Source: Roseateles sp.
Lineage (GTDB): Bacteria > Pseudomonadota > Gammaproteobacteria > Burkholderiales > Burkholderiaceae_C
Direction of reading: 5' to 3'
NCBI GenBank assembly: GCA_015657635.1
Contig: JACDQM010000037.1
Coordinates: 1-64,000, forward strand
Length of the DNA: 64,000 bases
Position numbers and translations under genes: made by a program. The stretch's first letter is position 1; the number at the start of each line of letters is the position of its first letter. The notes under the pieces are model-generated. The model saw only the letters and a list, made by a program, of their open reading frames with translations. It was not told the origin of the DNA and did not search any database. This document shows, in pieces, positions 37,577 through 47,159 of this stretch.

Positions 37577-37598
37577 GAAGCAGGCAGCGCCCTGCTTC
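37577..37598 (+). terminator. hairpin downstream of the PEP-CTERM gene
   Basis: A perfect 8-bp stem (GAAGCAGG / CCTGCTTC) with a 6-base loop lies 22 bp after the stop codon. There is no T-run, so it may be a transcript-stabilising 3' hairpin or a factor-dependent terminator. Confidence 0.4.
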
Positions 37599-37717
37599 GG
37601 CCGGTGGCGGGGCGTCATCGGCCAGCCCTGAGCTGCACCGACTGCGCCGTTGCCAGACTGCCTGAATGAGGCGCCACAATGGGCAGGTGCGTCCGACGCA
37701 CGAAAGGATGGCGGCCC

Positions 37718-38482
37718 ATGTGCAGATTCCTGGCCTATCTGGGCCAACCCATTTTCCTGGAAGACCTGGTGTGCAAGCCCAGGCATTCACTGGTGCGCCA
37801 GTCGCTGCGCGCAGTGGAAGCGAAGACCGTGACCAATGGCGACGGCTTCGGCGTGGGCTGGTATGGCGAGCGCGAGACGCCCGGGGTCTATCACGAGGTG
37901 ATGCCGGCCTGGTCGGACGAGAACCTGCTGTCGCTGTGCGCCAATGTGCGCTCGGGCCTGTTCTTTGCCCATGTGCGTGCGGCCACCGGCGGCGGCATCG
38001 CGCGGCAGAACTGCCACCCCTTCCACTACGGGCCCTACCTGTTCATCCACAACGGCCAGATCGGCGGCTATGCGCTGCTGCGCCGCACGATGGAAGCGCA
38101 GCTGCCCGACCATCTCTACGAGCAAAGGCATGGCGCCACGGATTCGGAACTGCTGTTCCTGCTGATCGTGGCAGGGCTGCAGCAGGGCCTGGAGCCAGTG
38201 GCAGCGGTGCAGGCCGTGCTGCGCCAGACCGAGGCGGCCATGCAGGCCCGCGGCATCGCCGCACCGCTGCGCTTTGCCGCTGCGCTGGCGGATGGGCATC
38301 GCATCTGGGCGTTTCGCTATGCCAGCGACGACGCCGCGCCAACGCTTTATCTGAAGCCCCAGCCGGGCGGCTGCGCCATCGCTTCAGAACCGCTGGGCGA
38401 CGACACCGAGGCCTGGTCCGCAATCGGCCAGCGGCAGCTGATCCTGCTGAGCCAGGACCGGCACGAGCTGCTGCCGATCTGA
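37718..38482 (+). CDS. class II glutamine amidotransferase (YafJ-like)
   Basis: Stand-alone Ntn-type glutamine amidotransferase of 254 aa. The ATG at 37718 is chosen over upstream in-frame codons because it gives MCRFLAYLG, where Cys2 becomes the catalytic N-terminal nucleophile after Met removal. Supporting motifs are NGDGFGVGWYG, FAHVRAATGG and FIHNGQIGGY. Members release ammonia from glutamine, but the acceptor for YafJ-type proteins is unknown. It is convergent with the ChaN gene of the heme locus and not part of that operon. Confidence 0.92.
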   Translation: MCRFLAYLGQPIFLEDLVCKPRHSLVRQSLRAVEAKTVTNGDGFGVGWYGERETPGVYHEVMPAWSDENLLSLCANVRSGLFFAHVRAATGGGIARQNCHPFHYGPYLFIHNGQIGGYALLRRTMEAQLPDHLYEQRHGATDSELLFLLIVAGLQQGLEPVAAVQAVLRQTEAAMQARGIAAPLRFAAALADGHRIWAFRYASDDAAPTLYLKPQPGGCAIASEPLGDDTEAWSAIGQRQLILLSQDRHELLPI

Positions 38483-38511
38483 ATCAGGGCGCGCCGGCGG
38501 CAGCGGCAGCT

Positions 38512-39381
38512 TCAGGTTCTTGCAGGGTCCTCGCGCTCCGGCACGCCTGCCGTGATGCAGACATGCGTGTAGGGCACGGTGCCGTCCAAGGCGAATCCCG
38601 GCTCGACAAAGCCCACCGACATCCAGCGCGCCTGCGGCGCATGGCGGCGGATCAGCGTTGGCACGCCGTAGTCGCTGCGCACATGGCCGTTGCCCGCCAC
38701 CAGCACGGCCGGCAGCCCCGGTGCGGCAGCATGCGCCTCGCGCAGCGCCAGCCACATCGACGCATCGCGCAGCCGTTGCGCAGCGCGCATCGAGGGCACC
38801 CGCGCCGCCGGCAGCATGCCGCAGTGGCCGCGCAGCAGATCGCCGTCAAGCGCGTCCTGCGCCGCCGCTTCCAGCGCAGCGGGTTCGAGCAAAGCAGCCA
38901 ACTCTGGCGGCCAGGCGGCCGGGCCGCGCCGGGCCGCGTCGCGCGCCAGTTCGCGCGGCACATTGCCACCGAGCAGCTGGCGCCCCGGCGCTGCAGCAGC
39001 GGCCAGCACAGGCTCATGCAGCGGCCAGCGCCAACCCTTGGGATCGAAGCCGCCGGCTTGCAGTCGCGCCAGCAACTCGCCCTGAGGAGAGACGCTGAGT
39101 CCACGCGTCAGCTGTTCGGCCACCACGGGCGTTCCGATTGGCAAGGCAGCCAGCCAGGCACCGCGCTGGGCATGATGATGCGGGTTGTCGTGCTGCTCGC
39201 CCAGCAGCAGGTAGTCGCAACGCAAGGCCTCGGCCAGCAAGGCGGCGCGCGTCAGCTCGCGTCCGCCGGCCAGCGCCACGATGCGCACCGCCGGGCCGCC
39301 CCCGCCGGGCGCGGCACAGCCAGCCAGCAGACCCAGGGCTCCCGCACCGAGCAGGCTGCGGCGTCGCAGGCCGGCCCTCAT
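38512..39381 (-). CDS. ChaN family heme-associated lipoprotein
   Basis: ChaN-domain lipoprotein of 289 aa. The signal peptide ends in the lipobox LLAGC (Cys22). The family core LLLGEQHDNPHHHAQRGAWL holds a His cluster, and VAGNGHVRSDYGVP is a second conserved block. Campylobacter ChaN is an iron-regulated outer-membrane lipoprotein that binds heme, which fits this neighbourhood. The ATG overlaps the stop of the DUF2149 gene by four bases, so it is the last gene of the receptor-chelatase operon. Confidence 0.88.
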   Translation of the reverse strand: MRAGLRRRSLLGAGALGLLAGCAAPGGGGPAVRIVALAGGRELTRAALLAEALRCDYLLLGEQHDNPHHHAQRGAWLAALPIGTPVVAEQLTRGLSVSPQGELLARLQAGGFDPKGWRWPLHEPVLAAAAAPGRQLLGGNVPRELARDAARRGPAAWPPELAALLEPAALEAAAQDALDGDLLRGHCGMLPAARVPSMRAAQRLRDASMWLALREAHAAAPGLPAVLVAGNGHVRSDYGVPTLIRRHAPQARWMSVGFVEPGFALDGTVPYTHVCITAGVPEREDPART

Positions 39382-39704
39382 GGCTGGCCGCCTTCCGGCA
39401 CGTAGACGATGGAGCCATCCTTCATCCGGTAGGCCACGCCGGCCTTCTCGCCGTCACCGCTGCCGATCTGGCCGCTGGCCTTGTAGCGTTCGACCTTCTC
39501 GCCCTTCTTCATCATCACCTCCATGGTCGGCTTGCCGGGATCGGTGATCACGGTGACATCCTGCTTGCTGAAGGGGTTCATCAGCGGATTCTGGGCCACC
39601 GTGATCAGCAGTGCGGCAATGACGACCAGGAAGATGTCGATCAGATTGACCACCGAGAGGATGGGATCGTCGGTCTCGTCTTCGTGCAGCAGCTTCAATG
39701 CCAT
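39378..39704 (-). CDS. DUF2149 membrane protein, ExbD-like
   Basis: Small protein of 108 aa (MALKLLHEDETDDP) with one N-terminal transmembrane helix (PILSVVNLIDIFLVVIAALL) and a periplasmic domain of about 75 residues. The Asp inside the helix (NLIDIFLVV) mirrors the proton-carrying Asp in the ExbD/TolR helix (IDVMLVLL), so I infer an ExbD-like partner of the adjacent MotA/TolQ/ExbB protein. DUF2149 is regularly found beside such channels and CobN-like genes. An alternative, longer N-terminus beginning at 39831 would require a frameshift near 39710. Confidence 0.82.
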   Translation of the reverse strand: MALKLLHEDETDDPILSVVNLIDIFLVVIAALLITVAQNPLMNPFSKQDVTVITDPGKPTMEVMMKKGEKVERYKASGQIGSGDGEKAGVAYRMKDGSIVYVPEGGQP

Positions 39705-39748
39705 GACAGCCCCTCGTCCGCGGAACACCGCAGCCGATCCCCCGCGGG

Positions 39749-39768
39749 GTCAATCGCATGCGATTGAC
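39749..39768. promoter_or_regulatory. 20-bp perfect palindrome inside the heme operon
   Basis: GTCAATCGCATGCGATTGAC is fully self-complementary and is flanked by a second dyad (CCCCGCGGGG) starting a few bases to its left. It lies in the 123-bp gap between the ExbB-like and DUF2149 genes and could be a protein-binding site, an RNA hairpin or part of a dispersed repeat. Confidence 0.7.
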
Positions 39769-39827
39769 GGCCGGCTTGGGAGCGGCCCGGCGCTCGGCCC
39801 GCCATGTCGGCGCCTTCACCATCGGCT

Positions 39828-40325
39828 TCATGCGGCGGCTCCTTGCTGCGCGCGCAGCTTGCCGATCTCCAGCACTTCTTCGGCCAGCCAGCGGCGCTGG
39901 ATATTGACCACCCAGAAGGTGATGGATGCCGCGATCAGCGCCAGGATGACCGCAGAGAACGCGACGGTAAGGTTCTGCGAGACCTGGGCCAGGTTGCCGT
40001 CGGACAGCGAGCGCAGCGCCGGGCCCATCGGGATCATGGTCGCCACCAGACCCAGCATGGGCGTGACGCGGCTGGCGATGCGCGCGCCTTCCATCAGCTT
40101 GTGTGCCTGCAGGTCCAGCTCGTCCTCGCTGAGCCCTTGCGGTCCGGCAGCGCGGTGCGCGGCCAGCAGCGGGCGACCCGCGCCCTTGCGGCGCCGCGCC
40201 AGCTGCACGAGGAAGCCGCCCAGCACCCAGAAGGCGTAGAGGAAAAGGATGGCGATCAAGGCCAATGTGGGCAGCAGGAAGAGCTGCGCCACCAGGTACA
40301 TGCCGTTTTCAAGGGAGGAGGACAT
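39828..40325 (-). CDS. MotA/TolQ/ExbB proton channel family protein
   Basis: Inner-membrane channel protein, 165 aa. The first helix is near the N-terminus (MYLVAQLFLLPTLALIAILF). A basic cytoplasmic loop follows, then the MotA/TolQ/ExbB domain at about 85-150 (RIASRVTPMLGLVATMIPMG and AFSAVILALIAASITFWVV). ExbB/TolQ proteins form a pentamer around ExbD/TolR helices and convert proton motive force into work. This short version sits between the CobN-like chelatase and the ExbD-like DUF2149 gene, so it is probably a dedicated motor for this locus. Confidence 0.88.
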   Translation of the reverse strand: MSSSLENGMYLVAQLFLLPTLALIAILFLYAFWVLGGFLVQLARRRKGAGRPLLAAHRAAGPQGLSEDELDLQAHKLMEGARIASRVTPMLGLVATMIPMGPALRSLSDGNLAQVSQNLTVAFSAVILALIAASITFWVVNIQRRWLAEEVLEIGKLRAQQGAAA

Positions 40326-40394
40326 GGGGTGATCCGTGTGTCAGTCGTGAAGAGGAAGAAGCGAAGAAGCAAGGGAGCAAGGACGGCCGCCAGC

Positions 40395-43300
40395 TCATAC
40401 CGCGAGCTGGTCGCGCCGCCAGGTCTGCCAGCCGCCCGCAGCGCCGGTCGCCAACAGCAGCAGCACGGTGGCCAGCGTGGTGATGACGTGCTCGGCCAAG
40501 CTGGGTGATGCGGAAGGCTGGACCTTGCTGAGCTGCAGGCCGCGTATCGGCGGCAGCGGCGGTGGTGCGGCTGGGGCCGGCGGCGGGGCAGCCTGCGCGG
40601 CAGCGGCCGCCTTGGCCATCGCGGCGACGGCGGCTGCCACTTGGGCCTGCAGCCCGAAGCCGGCAGGCGCGCCGACATAACGGTTGAAGGCCTGGTTGTC
40701 GCTGCGCACCTGATGGGCCTGGGCGATCTCGCGCCAGCGCGCCTTCAGCTCGGCCACGCTTTGGGCATCGGCCTGCCACTGGCCCTGGCGCGCGGCTTCG
40801 AGCATGCGCTCGATGCTCTGCGCCAGCGCATGCGGGTTGTTGCGCTCGAACCATTGCTTCAGCCCGAGCTGGTGCTTGTCTCGCACATAGACAACCATGA
40901 ACTCCTGCCACTGGTCGTGGCGCACGATCTCGCGTGCCACCGACTGCCAGCCAGCGAAGTTGTTGATGCCGTCCAGCACCTGCAGCGTGCCGGCATAGCC
41001 CTCCTTCATCAGGCCGCTGATATAGCCGGGGTGGAAGTTGCGCGTGGCCAGCTCCTTGGCGAGAAACTGCGCCGCGCCCTCGACCTTGCCGGCACCCGTG
41101 CCGCGCAGATTGGAGATGTAGAGCTCAGGCGCCTTGCCATCGAGGTGGCGCACCGCCAGGCCGATGCCGCCCAGGTACTGGAAGGGATCGTCCGTGGTGA
41201 GCATGCCGTAGAGGTTGGAGCTGCGCGCCAGCACCGCCGCCTCGGTGCCGCGCAGATGCTCGGCATAGAGGTTGACCGGCGCGCCGCCCGCCCCGCCGGC
41301 TTGCGGCTTGCTTCCCCATTCGGACTCGTCCGGCCCGTAGGCGAACTGCATGCGCGAAAGGTAGAGCTCAGCGAGCTTGCGGTCGCCTTCTGCTTGAGTC
41401 TTCCAGGTGTCAGTGGCCAGCGCGGCGTCGTCCAGACCGGTGCCGTAGCGCCCGCTCTCGGACGAGAAGATGCGCGTCTGGCCGGCGCGCTGCGCCGCAG
41501 CCGCCTCCATGCCGCGCGCGCGCAGCTGGGCGGCGATGCGCTGTGCATTGGCCGCCACCGGGTTGTCGGCTTCGTCGCCAGCTTCGGCCGCCAGTTTCGC
41601 GGCCTTGGCCAGCTGCTTCATCACATTGGGAAAGTGATCGCGGTACAGGCCGGTGGCCGAGAGCACCACGTCCACGCGCGGCCGGCCCAGCTTGTCGCGC
41701 GGGACCAGCTTCACGTCGGCCACGCGGCCGCCGGCGTCCCACACCGGCTCCACGCCCAGGGCCCACAGCGCCTGCGCTTCAAGCAGACCGAAGTGCCGCA
41801 TGGTCTCAACCGACCACAGCGTGAAGGTCAGCTTGCGCGGTGTCGGCTTGCCACCTGCACGGTGCGCGGCCAGCAACTGCTCCAGCGCTTCCTTGCCCGC
41901 CTCCCAGGCGGCCTTGGTGGGCACCCGCGAGGGATCGAAGCCATACAGATTGCGCCCCGTCGGCAGGCTGTCCGGATTCTTGATCGGATCGCCGCCGTAG
42001 CTTGTCGGGATATAGCGGCCGTCCAGCGCGGCCAGCAGCGCCTGGTTCTCCGAGCGCGCGCCCAGGTCGGCATGCCAGCGCCGCGCTTGCGCCAGCTGCT
42101 GGCGCACGGCTTCGGGCAGGCGCTGCACGGCGATGGCTTGCTCGTCGCCGGCCAGCCAGGCCTGCAGCTGGCGGAAGGGCTTGCTGTCGGTGAGCTTGCG
42201 CCAATCGCCGACCAGCATCTCGTCGGCCTCCTCGCCGGCTTCGGCAATGCCTTCCCAGAAGCCCTTGCCCAGCATCATCAGCACGGTGGCAGTGCGCCAG
42301 GGCTCGCCGGCACCGGCGCCGAAGGTGTGCAGACCCATGGGCTGCGCCGTCAGCGCGAGCTCGTGCACATGGTCATGCACTGCGGTGACGAAGGCCGGGA
42401 AGTCCGCGCCGATGCGCGCGGCAGTCCAGCCGAGATCGGCATCGATGCGCTGCTTGCGCACCGCGGCCAGGAACTGCGCACGCAGCTTGTCCTTCACGCC
42501 GCCTTCGTCTTGCGCTTGCCATTGATGCAGCAGGTCGTGCACCTCCGTCAGCGCATCGTGCAAGCCGCCGGCGCGAACGGCGGCGTCTGGTGGCTGATGA
42601 TGGTGGCGCGGCCGCGACGGCGTGCCTGCATGGCCTCGCCGATGTTGTCGACGATGTAGGGATAGACCACCGGCAGATCGCCCACGGCAAGCATCGGGTA
42701 GTCCTGCGCGGCCGACAGACCGCGTTCCTTGCCGGGCAGCCACTCCTGGCTGCCGTGCGTGCCGTAGTGCACCAGCGCATCGGCGCGCTGCTGCTCGCGC
42801 AGCCACAGATAGACCGCCAGGTAGAAGTGCGAAGGCGCGGCGCTGCTGGAGTGGTAGAGCGAACGCTCCTTGTCGCCGCCACGCTCGCCGCGGCCGGGCT
42901 GGGGCAGCAAGCTCACTTCGCCCAGCTGCAGGCGCGGGATCACGAAGAAGGCCTCGCCGCCCTGGCGCAGCAGCATGGTCGAACCGCCCGGCTCGCCCCA
43001 GGCCTTGTGCAGATCCTCGCGCACCGCAGCCGGCAGCGTGGCCAGCCAGGCTTCATAGCGCGCCAGCGGCAGGCGCTCCGCCAAGCCGTCACGCAGCAGA
43101 GCACGCAGCACCTGCTGGTCTTCGGGCGGACGATAGGCCGGCGCCAGCAGGCGCTGCAGCTGCGCAATCAGCTGCGGCTCCTCGGGTGCTTCGGTGCGGT
43201 AGCCCGCCTCGCGCATGGCTTGCAGCGTGCCGACGAAGCTGCGCGGCAGGTTCATGAAGGAGGCCGACAGGTTCTTCTCACCGGGCGGGTAGTTCCAGAA

Positions 43301-44425
43301 CATCAGCGCGACACGGCGCTCGGCCGCGGGCTTGCGCTGCAGGCCCGCCAGCTTGAGCGCCTTGCCGGCCACCGCATCCACCTGCGCGGCGATGGGCTCG
43401 AGCTGATCGTCGCTCTTGCTTGTGGCTGCGGCGATCTGGATGTCGGTGATGCCGGCGTACTCGGCCTGGGCCAGGTAGAAGGGCACGTCCATCAGCGGCA
43501 CGCCCTGCGGATCGGCGGCCCAGGCAGCCGCGTCGCCGCGACGGTAGCTCATGGCCTGGAGCACTGGCACGCCCAGCGCCTCGAACTCCTTGCGCCGCAC
43601 ATCCGGCGTCAGCGTGATCTGGGTGTTGATCAGCACGTCGATCGCCGGTCGCCCGTTCAGCATCACCATGCTGCGGATCGCATCGGCATCCATCACCGGG
43701 CTGTAGAAGGGCCAGGCCACGGCGCCGGCAGCCTCGATGCGCTGGATCAGCGCGTCGATCAGGCCGGTCTGCTCGGCGGCAATGCTTTGCTGATGGAAGG
43801 CAATGCCGATCACTGGCGGGCGGCGCGCGGCCTCGAGGCCGCGCCAGCGCAGATAGTCGGCCGGTGCGGCCAGCACGGTCTGTGGCAGGCGCGGGTGGTA
43901 GAGGCCAGCCTTGGGGAAGACCACGGGCGGCGGCAGCGCGCGCCAGTCCTGCCCCTTCAGGTGCGCAGCCAGGCTGCGCAGGAAGGCGTCCATATTGGCG
44001 CGGCCGCCGTTCACGTAATAGGCATGCAGGCGCTGGGCCAGCGCCTCGGGCAGACCACCGCCCGCCTTGGGCGCGGCAGTGGGAAGCCACAGATGCGGCT
44101 TGGTCGCCAGCGCCGGCAGCGCAGCGCCCAGGCGGGTGCGCACATAGTCCTCGATGTGCTGGCGCGGCGCGTCGATCAGCACGAGGTCGGCGCCGGCCCA
44201 GAGCTTGGCATCGGTCTCTGGCGCCAGCTTCTCGGCAAAGCGCGCCTCGATCTTCAGGCCCAGCGGCTCGGCGGCACGCGCCAGCGCCACGAACTTGCCG
44301 GGCGCTACCGGGCTGGCGGTGATGAAGAGCACGGTCGGCGTGGCGGCACGCACAGGTGCGAGCAGCGCCGCCAGGCCCAGCACAGCCAGCAGACGGAGGA
44401 CAAACAGGAGCGGCGAAGACTTCAT
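40395..44425 (-). CDS. CobN/HmuS-like chelatase, exported and membrane-anchored, with an apparent frameshift
   Basis: Large CobN/BchH-superfamily protein, about 1343 aa after repair. The core signature HYGTHGSQEWLPGK and the block VYPYIVDNIGEAMQARRRGR match CobN. The first frame ends in nonsense after SHQTPPFAPA; the other resumes with GLHDALTEVHDLLHQWQ. One lost G or C at about 42577-42583 joins them. Unlike cytoplasmic CobN, it begins with a clear signal peptide (VLRLLAVLGLAALLAPVRA). It ends with a Pro-rich linker, one TM helix (HVITTLATVLLLLATGAAGG) and a basic tail, so the catalytic part should be periplasmic. HmuS of Bacteroidota, implicated in removing iron from heme, is the closest functional model. 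No cobS or cobT is nearby. Confidence 0.9.
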
Positions 44426-44540
44426 GGATGGGGCTGGCGCCGCGCAGGGCGACGCGGCGTGCTGGCGGTGAAAGGGATCGAGGCCGGAGCCGGGAGCGCG
44501 CAGCCGGGCCTCTGGCTGGCGGCCCGGCTGCGCTTGCGCG

Positions 44541-46841
44541 TCAGAACTGGTAGCGCAGGCTCACGCTTGCATTGCGTCCGGGCTGCGAGTAGGCGTCCCG
44601 TGTGGCACTGGTCGGTGCCACGCCGCGGGCATCGGACCACAGCGTGTACTTGACGTCGGCCACGTTGTTCAGCGCGGCGTTCAGGCTCCAATGGCGGTCG
44701 ATCTCATACCAGGCCGAGATGTCGCCGACCACGAAACCCTTGGGTGTGAAGTTGGCGCTCGGGTTCGGATTGCGACGATGGCTCTGCATGCCCGTCAGCG
44801 TCAGTTCGGCACCCCAGGTGGTCGACGGCGCATAGCGCAGGCCGAGCACACCCTTGTCGGGGTTGATGCTCTCCAGCGGCGTCTTCACACCCTTGGCTTC
44901 ACTGTCTCCCTTGGCGTGGGCGTAGCTGGCGCTGAGCGTCCAGCCTGGCAGGAAGGACCAGGCGCCTTCCAGCTCGTAGCCCGTGATGCGCACGCCATTC
45001 AGGTTGACAGACTGGAAGGTGCGCGTGGTGCTGGGCATGCCCGGCTCCAGCGGCACCGTGGTGGTGGCAGTGACGTCGGTATTGGCCGCGATGAAGTCTT
45101 CGTAGCGCGAGTTGAACACGCTCAGGCTGTAGCGCACGGTGTCGCTGCGGCCGCGCAGACCGAGCTCGAAGGAGCGGCTGGCTTCAGGCTTCAGATCAGC
45201 ATTGCCGATCGAGCGGTAAGGCGTGCTTGAAGTCAGATTGGTCACGCCGCCGTTCAGCTGCGACGGTGTGGGCGCGCGGAAGCCATGGGAGTACTGACCG
45301 AAGACGCGCAGCAGCGGGTTGATCGTCCACACCGCCCCCAGCTTGGGCGACAAGGCCTGGTCGGCCAGCGTGGCCGGCTCGGTCTTGTTGTTGACGGTGT
45401 AGAGCGGGTCGCCCTTGCGCGGGTCCAGCTCAAAGCGGTCCAGTCGCAGGCCCGGCGTCACGACCACGCTGCCCAGCGTGATCTCGTCCTGCACGAAGGC
45501 GCCGAACAGGCGGTAGTCGGTATCCGGGAAGCTCTTGTTGACGACGAAGGCGCTGCTGCCGCTGGTCACGAGCTGGCCGTTCAGGTAGTTCGCGCCGTCC
45601 TTGAGCGAATGCACCAGGGCTGTCGAGGCATCGACACCCCAGACCAGGCGCTGCTGCGGCAAGTAGGTCTCGAACTGCGCGGATGCGCCGACCGAGCGCT
45701 CACCGTAGAGGTTGTCGCGGCTGCGGGTGTTCCAGGCCGTGGTGTTGCTGCGCGCTTCATCACCGAGCTGGCGGTTCTTCGCATCCTGCCAGTAGAGCTG
45801 GGCTTCGGCGCGCTGGAACAGCGGGTTGCTGCTGTCGATGAACTCATAGCCCAGCTTGAGCAGCGTGCGGCTGATGCGCTCATGCGAGTTCACATCGGTG
45901 GTGGTCGGGTAGGACGGGTCGCCGAACAGGGTGTAGACCTCGGTGTCGACCTGACGCTCCAGATGCTCCAGCGAGAACTTCAGGCGCTGGCGGGCATCGA
46001 GCTTGTAGGCCAGCTTGCCCAGCAGATAGTCGGAGCTGACATCCTGCGGATTGGCCGTGGTGCGGGTGTTGTTCGGCGCATTGTTGCTGCCGCCGGTCTT
46101 GGCCTCATGGCCGCGCCGCAGGCTGGCCAGCAGCATGGCTTCGTAGCCCTCGCCGCGCTGTGCATAGCTGGGCACCAGCGTCGTGCTGTTGTCCACCGAG
46201 TTGTAGCCCAGCTTGATCGCCGCCTGCGAGTTCTTGCCCTTGGGCAGCAGGTCGGACGGATCCTTGGTCAGGAAACTCACCGCGCCGGCCAGGCCGTCGC
46301 TGCCATAGCTGGCCGACGAGGGGCCGCGCAGCAGCTCCACACGCTTGAAGGCCTCGACATCGATGTAGTCGCCGCGGCCGGCAAACACCGGGCCGCTGCT
46401 GTAGACCATGGGCAGGCGCACGCCGTCGACCTGCAGCATCACCTGGTTACCTTCGAGGCCGCGGATGTTGATGCCTTCGTTGCCGCCGCGACCGGTGGCA
46501 TAGAAGGCCGCCGAGCTGCGGTTGGTCTGCGAGCGCACCGAGACGCCCACTTCATGCGCCAGCGCATCCTTGACGTCGCCGGCCTGGCGGCGCTCGATCT
46601 TCTTGGCGTCGATCGCGGTCACGGTAGCTGCCACTTCGTCAGCGTCGGTCTCGACACGCGTGGCCGAGACCACCACGGTGGGCAAGGGCTTGTCGGCCAC
46701 GGCACGCTGGGGCGTACTGGCCTGGGCCAGGGCGGCCGTGCCCGCCATCTGCAGCAGACAGGCCAAGGCCAGCGGATGAAGGTGAAAGACTGGGGCCGCG
46801 CTATTGCTGCGGTTGCTGAAAGTGAGGAGGCTGCGCGCCAT
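44541..46841 (-). CDS. TonB-dependent receptor, probable heme/hemoprotein type
   Basis: Outer-membrane receptor of 766 aa: signal peptide, TonB box region (PLPTVVVSATRVETDADEV), plug domain (NIRGLEGNQVMLQVDGVRLP, RVELLRGPSSASYGSDGLAG) and a 22-strand barrel ending SVSLRYQF. The segment YSHGFRAPTPSQLNGGVTNL, followed by NADLKPEASRSFE, corresponds to the FRAP/NPxL region of hemoglobin/heme receptors. The His found between these motifs in HmuR-type receptors is absent here. The start at 46841 (MARSLLTFSNRSNS) is preferred over the open frame to 47117, because it has CGGAG upstream and a proper signal peptide. First gene of the Fur-box operon. Confidence 0.92.
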   Translation of the reverse strand: MARSLLTFSNRSNSAAPVFHLHPLALACLLQMAGTAALAQASTPQRAVADKPLPTVVVSATRVETDADEVAATVTAIDAKKIERRQAGDVKDALAHEVGVSVRSQTNRSSAAFYATGRGGNEGINIRGLEGNQVMLQVDGVRLPMVYSSGPVFAGRGDYIDVEAFKRVELLRGPSSASYGSDGLAGAVSFLTKDPSDLLPKGKNSQAAIKLGYNSVDNSTTLVPSYAQRGEGYEAMLLASLRRGHEAKTGGSNNAPNNTRTTANPQDVSSDYLLGKLAYKLDARQRLKFSLEHLERQVDTEVYTLFGDPSYPTTTDVNSHERISRTLLKLGYEFIDSSNPLFQRAEAQLYWQDAKNRQLGDEARSNTTAWNTRSRDNLYGERSVGASAQFETYLPQQRLVWGVDASTALVHSLKDGANYLNGQLVTSGSSAFVVNKSFPDTDYRLFGAFVQDEITLGSVVVTPGLRLDRFELDPRKGDPLYTVNNKTEPATLADQALSPKLGAVWTINPLLRVFGQYSHGFRAPTPSQLNGGVTNLTSSTPYRSIGNADLKPEASRSFELGLRGRSDTVRYSLSVFNSRYEDFIAANTDVTATTTVPLEPGMPSTTRTFQSVNLNGVRITGYELEGAWSFLPGWTLSASYAHAKGDSEAKGVKTPLESINPDKGVLGLRYAPSTTWGAELTLTGMQSHRRNPNPSANFTPKGFVVGDISAWYEIDRHWSLNAALNNVADVKYTLWSDARGVAPTSATRDAYSQPGRNASVSLRYQF

Positions 46842-46935
46842 GGGTCGCTCCGTGCGGGGGGGGCGCGACCGCAGCAAGCAAGGCGTGCGGCCAGGCGGCC
46901 AGGCACAGCCAGACCCCACCGCGCAGCCAGTCAGC

Positions 46936-46965
46936 GGGCGGCGGCGATTCTTCTCGCCGCCGCCC
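46936..46965 (-). promoter_or_regulatory. strong stem-loop in the receptor leader
   Basis: A perfect 12-bp stem (46936-46947 with 46954-46965) with a 6-base loop lies about 95-125 bases upstream of the receptor start codon, inside a leader of about 320 nt. It has no T-run, so a translational or stability role is more likely than termination. Confidence 0.6.
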
Positions 46966-47159
46966 ACCCACTCCTCCCTGACGCCAGGACTCCACCTGCC
47001 CTCGCCACCCCGCCGGCAAGCACTGGGCTGCCGCGGAAGCGGTGGGTTGAAAGCTTGTTTGCTCTTTCGCGGGCGGCGGGCGTTGGCTGGCTTGCTCCGG
47101 AACAGGCTGCAAGCCAAGGCTCAGAGGCGTTGGCAGGAACCCGATGGGGCGGATTCTAT

